Shown: positions 54,282-64,000 of the stretch, in pieces
How the letters are laid out: every line of letters begins with the position of its first letter
Numbering within the stretch: the stretch's first letter is position 1
Assembly: GCA_003586115.2 (NCBI GenBank)
Contig: QVOM02000073.1
Coordinates: 28,967,298 to 29,031,297 of the forward strand
Source of the DNA: Salvator merianae
Taxonomy: Eukaryota; Chordata; Lepidosauria; Squamata; Teiidae
Reading direction: 5' to 3'
Length of the DNA stretch: 64,000 bases
Made by a program: the position numbers and the translations under genes
The notes under the pieces: model-generated
The model's input: only the letters and a program-made list of their open reading frames with translations
Told to the model about the DNA's origin: nothing
Databases searched by the model: none

Positions 54282-54600
54282 AGAACATAAAAGAAGCTCT
54301 GTTGGATCAGATCACAGCCCATTTCATCCAGCATCCTGTCTCACACAGAGGCCCACCAGTTGCTTCTGGGCTTTCTCAAGCAGAAGACAAAGGCAAAACC
54401 TTCACCTGCTTCTTGACTCCCAGCAGATGGCCTCTAGAAGCATCCTGTCTGTCTCGCCAACCTGGAGGAAGTACCTAGGTATCAATTCTAGTAGCCATTG
54501 ATAGACCTATTCTCCACAAATTTGTCTAACCCTTTCTTAAAGCTATCCAGGCTGGTTCCTGTCACTACTTCTTCTGGTAGTAAATTCCATACATGGATGG
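54282..54600 (-). mobile_element. LINE 3' fragment, CR1/L3-like (copy 2)
   Basis: On the minus strand: CCATGTATGGAATTTACTACC, then AGCCTGGATAGCTTTAAGAA and GGGTTAGACAAATTTGTGG from the end of ORF2. The untranslated end follows, with AGGTTTTGCCTTTGTCTTC and GGATCCAACAGAGCTTC-type sequence to TTTATGTTCTTA. It is homologous to 31172-31483 over nearly its whole length. Confidence 0.78.
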
Positions 54601-55144
54601 ACTTTTGAATGGAAAACAACAACAACAACAATAAAAAAAACAAAAACACTTTCCCCTGTTGGTTCTAACTATCCTGACCATCAGCTGCATAAAATACCCT
54701 CAGGCTCTGAGCTTAAACAATAGAAAATATATATATTTGTCCATCTTTTTGACACAATACATAATTTTATCTATGTCACCAGAATCCCAAGATCCCTTTC
54801 CTGGTCTGTCACAGAAAGCTCACCCTAAAGCAAAAGGTTCTAAAGTACCAGATTTGACCTGATACCAAGTACAAACCAAAAAGAATCTGGATCTTATTAA
54901 TATAAGTATTTTGGTACAATTTAGTTCAACACAATAAAACAATATTAAAAACAGTAATATGGCAGTTTAAAAATAATTTTAAAAGCAATATTACATATAA
55001 AAGATTAAAATGACAATATGATTGTCCAATAGAGGTCCTTGATCATAAGATCCAGTTTCACCTGAGGGACACTCACTGGTAGGCAATATCCCTTGTTGAG
55101 TGATTGATCTTCACAATCTCTTTTTTATTACCCTGAATAATGAA
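54601..55144. other. Non-coding spacer
   Basis: AT-rich with an (AAC)n stretch near 54617-54632. No gene recognised. Confidence 0.5.
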
Positions 55145-55261
55145 GGCTATATCCAGACATCATTTACTTATTCCACTATATTTGGATATTCTGGAATATT
55201 CATGCTTTATTCCAGAATACCCAAATATAGTGGGATAAGTAAGTGACGTCTGGATGTAGCC
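55145..55261. mobile_element. Fold-back MITE, TAA-type family, copy 3
   Basis: Begins GGCTATATCCAGACATCA and ends GACGTCTGGATGTAGCC, a good inverse. The two halves (TTCCACTATATTTGG and CCCAAATATAGTGGGA) pair almost fully, giving a 117-bp fold-back. The flanks are GAA and TTA, so the target duplication has been lost or mutated. Confidence 0.8.
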
Positions 55262-55314
55262 TTAGCGTCATCAGCAATCTTTGCTATATCACTATTTACT
55301 CCTAATTCTAGATC

Positions 55315-55347
<33 letters not shown>

Positions 55348-56560
55348 AAAGGTCCCAGTACTGATTCTTGGGGGATTCCACTTTTTACCACTCTGAAAAC
55401 TAATTATTCTTATTCTCTGTTTCCTGTCTTTCAGCCAGTTACCAATCCAGGACAGGACCTGTCCCTATATTCCATGATTTATGAGTTTATTCAGGAGTCT
55501 GTATGTCAAAACTCAGGTTTTTTGTTTTGTTTTTTTCATTTGTGGGGACTGGACCACTCCAGCTAAAACCACTCTGAAACCACAATAGGTTCTGTGGTGG
55601 AGCAGTCCTGCAGTTCCAGAACAAGACTGTCCATACATGGATGGCCTGATCTGGGACAAGACCTACACCATCCCAAGCTTCAGAAGCTGCTGCAAGGTCT
55701 CTGATGATCAGGAGCAAATGTTCCTGGCTTCAGAGTCCCAGGGGAATGCATTTCAGTGGTGCTATTTGGTGCACTGCTGAAGTGAATCCCCCTACTAAAC
55801 CAAAACAGGGACCCATGCACCCTTATGCACAACTCCTTTTTTTGTTCCAGAGGCCCTTGGACCATCTCTGCCAGTATCCTGTGTAGCAATCATTTTGGCC
55901 ACCTAGACTGGGCTATGCTCCATCCAGTATGGATGGAGTGGACCCATAGGGGGTAGAGTCTCTTTAATCTGCACTAGAGTATGGAAGAGAGAGGCCCAGA
56001 AATAAACTTGGTCTTGCATTATACCATTTTGAAGATAAGTGCAGAAAGGCCCTCAAAAGCTTCTGAAAGTCCAGATAGACAATGTCAACTGAATTGCCTT
56101 TATCCACATGCTTATTAATACTCAAAGAATTCCAACAAAAATAGTAGCCAGGATTATTTTGCAGAAGCCATGCTAATTTTTTTTCAGCAATGCTTGCTCC
56201 TCCATGTGTATACTAATTCTATTCATAATGTTACTTTCCATCACTTTACCTGAAACTGACATTAAGCTGACTGATATGTAATTTCCTGGATCTCTCCTGG
56301 ATCTGTTTTTGAAGACTCGTGTTATATTTGCTACCTTCCAGTCTTTAGGTACAGAGCCTGATCTTAGGGAAAGATTATATAATTTTGTGAGAAGTTCAGC
56401 AATTTCACATTTGAGCTCTTTATGAACTCTCAGATGAATGCCATCTGGTCCCAGTAATTTAACATTTAGTTTGTTAGGACATGCAAAGATCTCCTCCCCG
56501 GTGTTCAAAAATGTCCAAAGTTTCAGTTGAAGATTAGCAACAATCATGTAGCTTCAAAAA
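55262..56560 (-). mobile_element. Decayed CR1/L3-like LINE ORF2, interrupted
   Basis: On the minus strand an open stretch at 56547-56173 carries GPDGIHLRVHKEL, SGSVPKDWKVANI and DPGNYISVSLMSV, the conserved N-terminal blocks of a CR1/L3 reverse transcriptase. VDIVYLDFQK follows at about 56090-56060. After foreign sequence at about 55515-56045, remnants resume (SWIGNW-like, then a damaged SGVPQ.S.LGP block around 55350-55380). A (CAAT)n run lies at 55314-55344. The inserted segment ends in AAGTGCAGAAAGGCCC, suggesting another Harbinger-type element. Confidence 0.75.
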
Positions 56561-57525
56561 GCTGCCCTTGTTTCATGGAAATATTGTTTTATCACAAAGC
56601 AATGCATTTTAAATGATTTCAAGATCACCTCAGAAAAAAATGTTCTGTTTCATTGTTATGCTTTCAATAAACAGTCATCTTATCATGAATATCAAAGTGA
56701 GCCTTTGTTTTGTTTTATTTTTGAAGCAAGAAGATTTTTGTTTTTGGTATGTAAATGTCTTTTATTTCCTATAAGACCTGTGACTGAGACCAAGTTAGAC
56801 ACACAGGGCAATCACATGTATAATAAGCTCATGCTTGTTCTCTTTTCATTACACAAAAAGCAGCAGGTGAAGAGAGAGCAAATCTCTCCAACACATAACC
56901 TCAGTAGACCCAAAACAAGTTTCCATAGTTGAGAGAAATTTAATTAAGATCAACGTTTCACAGTGAGGTGAGGTTAGAAGGGAAGAAAGTATCTTGAACT
57001 CATTTTTCATGTAGCCTTTTTGCTTTATATATGCATTTCGCAACTCATGGTTAAGAAACATGAGCATCCCATATGTTTAATTTGCCCTTAAGTCTATAAA
57101 CGTATGATTTCTAGGTACTATACATACATAGTATTATCAAACCATCACATGATGTGGCTAAGGGGGGAAAAAAAGTAAAAACAAATCATAAAACATGTCT
57201 TTTAACATGATAAACTCACTTTTCATAAAGATATAGACATCCGAGGACAACCTGCCTATATTGGAAACTAGGATCCCAGGCTTTAAAACTGACTGATCAT
57301 AAGTACATTCTACCTTAATATATTACTCTAAATGAATTTTAAAAAGACTGCAGATAATGAAGCAAACTAGAAAGCAAAGGTAGTGCCAAGGTTGTTGAAT
57401 CTGAGATGTTTCTGAATCATCCACATATTTGCATGGACATTGAATTGTTCTCCATCCAAGGGCAGGGCAGGCTAGTACTTATGCCATCATTTGCCTCTTA
57501 GCCTCCCTAGCTCACCATAGCTCAC
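56561..57525. other. Non-coding, nothing recognised
   Basis: AT-rich sequence with no gene, clear repeat or regulatory motif that I can support. Confidence 0.5.
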
Positions 57526-57528
57526 CAT

Positions 57529-57747
57529 GGGCCTTTTTGTGCTTGATAGTAGTGAACATCAGGAATGTTCATTAGTTTAGTATTTTCACATTTTGTGAAG
57601 TCCCTGGCGATTGGGAGCAGATCACAGCTGCTCCCAATCACTACCTGCTGTGGAGCACAAAATTGTGCTGTACCAGGAGCAGCTGGACTGTGAATGTTGG
57701 TTTTCTGCTGCCAGTCTGTTCTACGGCCTCAGAGTGCAAACAGGCCC
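57529..57747. mobile_element. Harbinger-like non-autonomous element, 219 bp
   Basis: The left end GGGCCTTTTTGTGCTTG and right end GAGTGCAAACAGGCCC are inverted repeats, flanked by CAT on both sides (57526-57528 and 57748-57750). The interior includes GGGAGCAGATCACAGCTGCTCCC, a near-perfect hairpin, and CTGTGGAGCACAAAATTGTGCT. It is non-coding. Confidence 0.85.
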
Positions 57748-57750
57748 CAT

Positions 57751-58258
57751 ATGAGTAACCCAAAAGTAATCTGAGTCACTGTCACTGACAGAGTTGCCTC
57801 CTCACTCTAGTGTGGTGTGGAAGTGCAAGCAGTCAACACAATAGCCAAAATCGCAACCATAGTAGTGTGCAGGGACCCAGACTGTAATGGACTTCTAGCC
57901 ACAATTCTAATTTTCTGCAGCAACTTCAGGTGGGATTTTTGCTGCTGAAAGCAAGGTTCCAACTGCAGGAGCATTGTGGGCACTGTAGTAAAGTGAGCAG
58001 AAGTTTCTCCATAGCAGCTTCCATGCCTCAAAGCAGAATATGGTATCGATGGGCCCTTCAACTTCTACCACTTCATGCTAGTTGATAGACTCGCTGGATA
58101 TTATAGAGCTATACCTCAGTCACATTACAGAAGTCACTGCTTGGCTGCTCTGTTGTCTGGGTTTTTGTTTTGTTTTTTCAATTTGAAATGTGTTTCAATT
58201 AACATGCACAGCTAAATAACAGTTAGAAGGATGTAACTGGAATGGGCAAGAAAAGTAA
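57751..58258. other. Non-coding spacer
   Basis: No feature recognised. Confidence 0.5.
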
Positions 58259-58357
58259 GGCTGCATCTAGATGTTGCTTACTTATTATGCTATATCCAGG
58301 CTTTACTCCTGAATACACAAATATAGTGAAATAAGTAAGTGAGTTCTGGGTGCAGCT
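58259..58357. mobile_element. Fold-back MITE, TAA-flanked family, copy 4
   Basis: Begins GGCTGCATCTAGATGTTGC and ends TTCTGGGTGCAGCT. It is flanked by TAA on both sides (58256-58258 and 58358-58360). It is shorter in the middle than copy 3, and the halves pair imperfectly. Confidence 0.78.
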
Positions 58358-58516
58358 TAAATGAACTTGCATACATCTCTCAGAACGATGGGTAGATAGG
58401 CCAGACATCTTTTAGTTTGTTGTGCTGCCAGCAGTAGTCTACAGAGTACCTTTTCTAAGAGCTGTGTGGGAGACTCAGGGCTCCACCTATAAAGCCCCCT
58501 TATCTTCCTAAACAGT

Positions 58517-58692
58517 GGCCCTTCCTGCACTTGGCCTTTTTGTAGATTATATATCTCAGAATAGGGACCTGCTAGCCACATGCTATTGCAAACTATGAAA
58601 GGTCTTGCCCAGGGCCTACCATAGTCTGCATGCAGATGGCAGGTTCCTATTCTGAGATATAATTTGGAATAAGGCCAAGTGCAGAAAGGGCC
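58517..58692. mobile_element. Fold-back MITE, about 180-bp family, copy 3
   Basis: Begins GGCCCTTCCTGCACTTGGCC and ends GGCCAAGTGCAGAAAGGGCC. It is flanked by AGT on both sides (58514-58516 and 58693-58695). The arms continue inward (ATATCTCAGAATAGGGACC with GGTTCCTATTCTGAGATAT), so it is one long hairpin with a loop of roughly 75 bases. Confidence 0.88.
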
Positions 58693-58857
58693 AGTGTTTT
58701 GAATACTATTTTACTCCTTCCTCAGAACTTTCACAGGAGTGTTATGTATGGTCACCAGCTATTTTCTTGGACTTAATGGGCCTATTTGCACTTTTCCATC
58801 TTAGAATGGGATAGTTATCCCATTCTAAGGTGGAATAGACCGCAACATGCAGACATT

Positions 58858-59569
58858 GGGCCTGTTCGCACTGTCCACGCTAGAATGTGCTAATTAGCAC
58901 ATTCTAGCATGGAACAGACCCCATCATGCAGACACCGTCTGCACTATGGGGCCTGAAAGCAGACCCCAAGCTGGATAATGGCGTTCGCCGGTGCGAACGC
59001 CATCATCCGGCCTGATGCTCGCCATGCAGCGACCAGCAAGCGTCAGGCTGCTTCCATGGCAACCGGGAGGCCCGCACGGTGATGACATCATCACGGCGCG
59101 CCGCGCAGGCCTCCCGGTTGCCTTGCCAGTAGCCTGACGTTTTGCAGGCCGCTGCTGTGGCGACCGGCAGTCGCGCCCGCGATCGGGCACCAGAACGCCG
59201 GATGGGGCGCAGCGCCGCCTCGTCCAGAGTCCCTGGCCTGATCGCGGCAGCGTGGGGTCCATTGGGGCCTTGTACGAATGGGGTCCATTTGGACCTGTGC
59301 GAAGCGCCGGACTCCATTGCCCAGCATGCATTGCGTGATCACATGATCACGCAATGCATGCTGGGCAGGCCGATCACCCAGAAGATGGCCGCTGCCACGG
59401 ACAAGAAAGGTAGGTACGAATGAGTCAGACAGCTACTTTCCTGTCTGGCGCTAGTAGCGATTGGCAGTGGATCAAGTCCGCTGCCGGTCGCTACGAGTGT
59501 CCACGTGTGCGAAAGCACTTTACTAGTGGGCGTTCCTGACGCTCACTAATGTCAAGTGCGAAAAGGCCC
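58858..59569. mobile_element. Hairpin-rich Harbinger-like element, inner copy (712 bp)
   Basis: The left end GGGCCTGTTCGCACT and right end AAGTGCGAAAAGGCCC are inverted repeats, flanked by ATT on both sides (58855-58857 and 59570-59572). The interior is GC- and CpG-rich and is a row of hairpins: 58879-58908 (perfect 30-bp palindrome), 58919-58951, 58973-59008 (16-bp arms, one mismatch, 4-nt loop), 59010-59048, 59055-59125 (21-bp arms, two mismatches) and 59319-59366. No transposase or other protein is coded. It lies inside a related copy. Confidence 0.88.
59319..59366. repeat. 48-bp palindrome with perfect 23-bp arms
   Basis: The arm GCCCAGCATGCATTGCGTGA continues to TCA, is separated by two bases, and is followed by its exact reverse complement. 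It lies in the middle of the inner hairpin-rich element and has a weaker counterpart near 45835-45870. Confidence 0.97.
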
Positions 59570-59895
59570 ATTGTCCACATGATGGAGCCTAGAAACTTAC
59601 CTGAAGCTGGCTACCAGCATTTGCAGTGTGAATGCCAGTAGCCGTGCCTGATCCTCGCCACGGCAATGTCTGTCCAGTGCCATGGCAACTAGCCGCAGCA
59701 CCACACACATGCATGTGTATGCATGGTCACTTAGTCAGGTCTGCCTCCAAATTTGTGTTCCAAAGCTAGGAGAGATCAGGAGCAGCATTATGCTGCTCCT
59801 GGCTGCATGGGCCTCTGCCAAGTGCAGACATACTTTGCTTGTAAGCATCCTTGATTCTTGCTAGCTGCAAGTGTGAATTGGTCAGGAGGGCCAAT

Positions 59896-62779
59896 GTATT
59901 TATCCTCACACAATTCTAACTCCTTGACAGACAGAACAAAAACTTACTGTTTCCTGTGCTCTGGGTCAAAAGTAATAAGCTTGAATCAAGAAAGCTAATC
60001 ACTACATGAAGGCCTTATTCTTAAACAAATGCGTAGACCAAGGAATGAGGAAGCTGTGAAGAACACAGTACTGTGCACACTTGTACAAATTTTCTGTTCG
60101 TTATGAGATACTCTTTCCTTGGACATCTACAAAAAAAAAAAAAAATTAGTAACTTACGTACAAAGTTCTCTACATTCATGCATTCTTGTCCATCATCAGT
60201 AACATTAAAAGAATATGAATTACTCTTAAGTTCTTAGGTTTTGGTTTAATCTATCTCAAATAACATTTAAGGTAAATATCCTGAATATCTTCATGTCAGA
60301 ATATAGTTTTCAATCCCCAATTAATTTTTAGCTGCAAATATATAAGGCAAAATGGAAAATAAAATACACTTTTTCCATTAACACCTTTACACAGAAGGGT
60401 TTTAAAGTTATTTTTCAAGATAAATGGGTTAAAATTAAATGTCAAATATAATTTGGTTTTAGAAGTCTGAAAGATATGATTGTCCTTAGAGAAATTCTGA
60501 AGGCTCATTGCCAAATGGTTATTTGCATAATAGTGAGGTGTGAGGTTATAGATCACTTTATGGCATCATGCCAGGCCATAAACATCTTGGTAAAGCTGCT
60601 AAAAAGTTCAATCTAAACCACATTAATCATAGTAAGTTATTTGAATCTTATTTAAAATATATGATGCATTGCTTTTTAATACACACACACACACACAAAT
60701 ACATATTCCTCAAGCAAATAGAGATGTTGGGATCTGAAGTTATATTTGCTTTGCTTTTGGTTTAATCAGGCTTCACCCAAATATTAGAAATGTGTTTAAT
60801 CATATTTGTTGCATTTTTTTCACAGATGAAACTTGATTAGAAGCTGTTCGACATGGTTTTCTAATTTTTATTCTTTATTATTATTTTCTTCCCAATATGC
60901 TTATGATAAGTGTAAGAAGTGTATATATCTTGGTCCTGCTACATATATATCATAATTCTCCTTACTGCTTCTTTTCTGTATATTCATACAATTTCTACTT
61001 GCTAATCTTATTACTCAATGGATTGATACCTGATAATATACATATACAATGATATTAATTTTCTTCCATTTTCTTAATCTTTGATATGTGAATCTTTGCA
61101 GGTAAATTCAAACCAGTTATATGGCAACTGATCTCCAGCAGTAGTTGCCATATTTCCATCACATATTATTTCTTAAATATTCCTTGCATCTTGTTCTGTG
61201 ATATGTTCATCAATGTATATTTCCTAATTTTTTTATACCAAGCGTTATAATTAGTTTATCAGCAAGTTTCCACCTGTGTGCTATTAATAATTGGGTTGCA
61301 TGAATAATAAATTTTACCACTTTTTTGTTTTTGATATTTTATTACCTGTAAAGATTGTCAGTAGGGCTAATTCTACATTCAGATTAAGTGGGGTTTTAAT
61401 TAACTGGCTTTGTAAAAAAATGATGTTTGAAGAAATTTTACAAATCTACACATGCGAAAACCTTTCATTAGTCAAGCATGGAGAAACAGAATTAAAATTA
61501 ATGACAGGATCTTGGAAACTATTACCTGCTCACCTTTCGCTTAAAATAAAACAAGTGCTACACTGTTACCTATTCATTTTCTTCTTTCATATAAATTAAG
61601 CACTGTTTTAATATGTGTATGTGTCTATATGTATATGAGTATTCATAAATTCATGAGAAAAGGAAACATATAGTTCCATGACAAACTGCAATGTATGAAA
61701 AAAGTGATTTTTTTTTTAATAGTAGGCCAACACATACCTTGCTGACTTTCTTTTATATCTTGCTGATTTTCTACATGGTTGGGATTAGTGCACTGGCAGC
61801 ACAGAATGCATCCTCAAACATTTACCAATTTTTAGTCTCAAGGCTTTACCTTACACCCAGAGGGATTTTTGTCAATGGTCACCACAAGGGCTAGTATCAG
61901 ATTTTTGTTGTCTTGATACTCTCACAACTCAAATATGCAGACAAGCTGAAACAAATGCATGAACAAATATAGAACCTGCCTCACAGCCTAACCCTAACCC
62001 TAACTCTAACCTGATACAGCAGGGGGATGGGGATCCACATTATTTGCTAAAACGTATACATGAGTACACTGACTAACCCTCTGTGTAATTTGTTTAAAGT
62101 AATACCACAAAATGCTTGCATGCATTTACGTGCATGGAATAAATTTCTTTTTTAAGAAATAGAAGACAAGACACACTCAGTAGGGAGTCACATAACAAGT
62201 TGCTTTTAAAATTACTTCTAATTTGAAAAGCATCTAGCAGTGTTATGTGGGAGAGCTTCTACAGCATGTTGAGTTTCTTTAGATTTCCAGAGGTAATTAC
62301 AGCCCAATGTAAGTATATATCAAGATCCGTTTCATCATCTGTTTCTTTGTTTCCTCCTCTCTTTCTATGTTTATTGCTATAAAATCCTTATAAAATGTTG
62401 GGTTTCTTCTGCTATGTAGAGTAGACTTCTATTATAATGTTCACCACTCAATTGGTTTTATCACCCTATGAATTCCTATGAAAAATATTGCATTTTTTTT
62501 TCTTTTTCTTTAAATAGTGTTAACATAACTAAAGCTGTGTCTGTGCCTCTGGGTGGAGGTGCTGTGGGTGTGGGAGGCACTGTGAAAAGAAGGTGCTCTT
62601 GTCATCTTTATTTCTGAGTGAGGAGGCACCACAGAATTGTCTCTTCTCCATGCACGTTTGGATTACATGCCCTACAAAGGAAGCCCCTCTGGAAAAGGTG
62701 TCTTCTATCACCAAAAATGGAAGTGAGGCAGTAAAAGGTGTGTTTGTGGAGGTGCCTTGCATCAGTAAGTGGAGACTCT
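59896..62779. other. Non-coding, with short simple repeats
   Basis: AT-rich. A (CA)n run lies at about 60681-60698 and telomere-like CCCTAA units at 61987-62011 (own entry). No gene recognised. Confidence 0.5.
61987..62011 (-). repeat. Short interstitial telomere-like repeat
   Basis: About four CCCTAA-type units (CCTAACCCTAACCCTAAC then CTCTAACC). This is the vertebrate telomere unit, here far too short to be a telomere. Such short tracts can mark old double-strand-break repair. Confidence 0.7.
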
Positions 62780-62959
62780 GGCCCTTTCTGTACTTGGCTT
62801 TTTTCTGGACTATATCTCAGAATAGGGACCTGCTATCCACATGCTAGTGCAGATTATAGCAGACCCCAGGTGGGGCCTGCCATAGTTCACAGTAGCTTGC
62901 AAATGGCAGATCCCTATTCCGAGATATAATCTGGAATAAGGTCAAGTACAGAAAGGGCC
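62780..62959. mobile_element. Fold-back MITE, about 180-bp family, copy 4
   Basis: Begins GGCCCTTTCTGTACTTGGC and ends GTCAAGTACAGAAAGGGCC. The arms continue through TATATCTCAGAATAGGGACC. The flanks TCT and ATT do not match, so this copy has lost its duplication or is recombinant, although its arms are among the best preserved. Confidence 0.85.
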
Positions 62960-64000
62960 ATTGTCTAAGATTCTACCTTTTTCGCTTTTCTTCCCTTTAA
63001 TAATAATCTTTAGAGATGTGCATAAAACTAAAAAAAAAATGTGGTTCAGTTTGAATCAAACCAAGTGGTGTTCCGTTCAGTTCAAACTAAAGCAGATTTG
63101 AAATTGTTCTTTTAAAAAATATTAAAGGGACTTTTAAAGGGCAAATTTGTTCAAGCTCCCACCCACCCACCCCAGATTCATCTGATGGCAAGGAGGGAGT
63201 GAAAAACCGGGAAGGATTAAGCTTGGGATCTTTTCACACTTGGTAAGATCCAAAGAAATGTGGTGACTTCAACACAAGGCCTACATGGCCTTACTCTCTC
63301 TTTGTAGCAAAATCTCCTAGGGGAGAAAGCAAGGAGGCTGTGGAGAGCTACTAAACCAGGTCAATGTTTCTTTTCATCTCCTTGATCACTCACCTGAGCC
63401 TCAGCTTCCCCTTAACTTTGTATATGTTTAGACTTGTAAGTTGTTAGATTATGCAAAGGTGACCCTCTTTGGTAGGTTCATATGCTGCAAACAGTACAGC
63501 AAACCTGTCTGGGCACATTCCTAGGAGGGATGGGACAAAACCCTGACAGGTCCTTTCTTTGTAAAAGTTTACAAAGTTCCAATTCTCCAGTTTTTGAATC
63601 TAGTGTGAGACAGACAGACAGATTTAAGAATTCTTAAATAAATAAGTTCAGGTTCAGCTGAAATTTGCAAAATTTACATATCTGAGTTTTGACCATTTTT
63701 GAATGTTTTTCCCTGGGTCACTGTTGTAAATAAGCAAAAAAAGAAAAGGACAAATCTGCTGCACAGAAACAAATAAAAATAGGCATATATTATTGCTTAA
63801 ACAGATCAAAAGAGTTTTGATTGTGTAGCCTAAGAAAGGCTGATTGAGTAAAAATGTCTTCTACTCATACCTGAAGAACCTTAATGGCAACTGAATTAGA
63901 TTCTCTAAGATAAGTGTTCTGCGGTCTAAATACCATGCAGGTATATCCCATTTCCATGTTTTGCACTACCAAATTGCAAGTGAGGCAATTTTAAGCAATA
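62960..64000. other. Non-coding, with a hAT-type end
   Basis: TAGAGATGTGCATAAAAC at about 63013 followed by GGTTCAGTTTGAATC and TTCAGTTCAAACT resembles the left part of the hAT-like element at 43.87 kb. No right end is visible. No gene recognised to the window end. Confidence 0.45.

Larger units (their letters stand above)
58778..59883. mobile_element. Hairpin-rich Harbinger-like element, outer copy
   Basis: The left end GGGCCTATTTGCACTTTTCC starts after AAT. It is followed by a 30-bp palindrome (58800-58829, arms CTTAGAATGGGATA, 2-nt centre). The element is then split at 58857 by the inner copy and resumes at 59573 with GTCCACATGATGG, ending near 59883 in GCAAGTGTGAATTGG. The right end is degraded: a GGGCC followed by AAT occurs at 59888-59895 but does not align with the usual end, so the boundary is uncertain by about 10 bases. 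Confidence 0.7.

Noticed and set aside
58924..59423. Open frames up to 135 codons on both strands
   Set aside because: Same cause: CpG-rich hairpin element with no coding pattern.
61987..62011. Chromosome end
   Set aside because: Only about four units, followed by ordinary unique sequence.

Overview
This window is vertebrate nuclear DNA, most likely from a squamate reptile. It is AT-rich and full of microsatellites, has no recognisable host protein-coding gene, and most identifiable sequence is transposable element. The squamate call rests on three things: a long CR1 LINE ending in the ATTCTATG-type CR1 tail, a tRNA-derived SINE body like those common in lizards and snakes (17.70-17.83 kb), and L2/L3-type LINE tails. 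It is an inference, not a database match.

Layout. 1.5-4.35 kb holds an old, shattered CR1 LINE with a 233-bp hAT MITE inside it. 7.8-12.36 kb holds a much younger CR1: a tandemly repeated 5' region, an assembly gap of 701 N, the esterase end of ORF1, and ORF2 with an intact 629-codon reverse-transcriptase half. 18.58-24.71 kb is a betaretrovirus-like endogenous provirus with both LTRs, a 6-bp target duplication, a tRNA-Lys-type primer site, gag, pro with dUTPase, and pol. Its env is reduced to the two ends. It sits inside a PIF/Harbinger-like element (18.52-25.13 kb) flanked by TTA. From 25 kb to the end the DNA is non-coding, with old LINE fragments, LTR-like pieces and many small inverted-repeat DNA transposons.

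The most distinctive material is a set of GC-rich non-autonomous elements that start GGGCCT.TT.GCAC, carry 3-bp target duplications and are built as a chain of successive hairpins. The best copy is at 58.86-59.57 kb and has landed inside another member of its own family. Two shorter families (about 180 bp and about 100-150 bp, four copies each) are almost entirely a single fold-back. The provirus has kept its gag, pro and pol frames free of indels but carries five internal premature stops, plus a TAA between pro and pol. It also shows several structural oddities: pro and pol share a frame, the integrase spacing is short, a zinc-knuckle histidine is lost, the env tail is duplicated, and no polypurine tract is visible.

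Nothing here forms an operon or pathway. The one functional grouping is the provirus (LTR promoter, splice donor, slippery site, gag-pro-pol), which is now defective. A possible 101-bp host exon at 25.69 kb and a possible conserved non-coding block at 32.6-33.1 kb are the only hints of host function, and both are weak.
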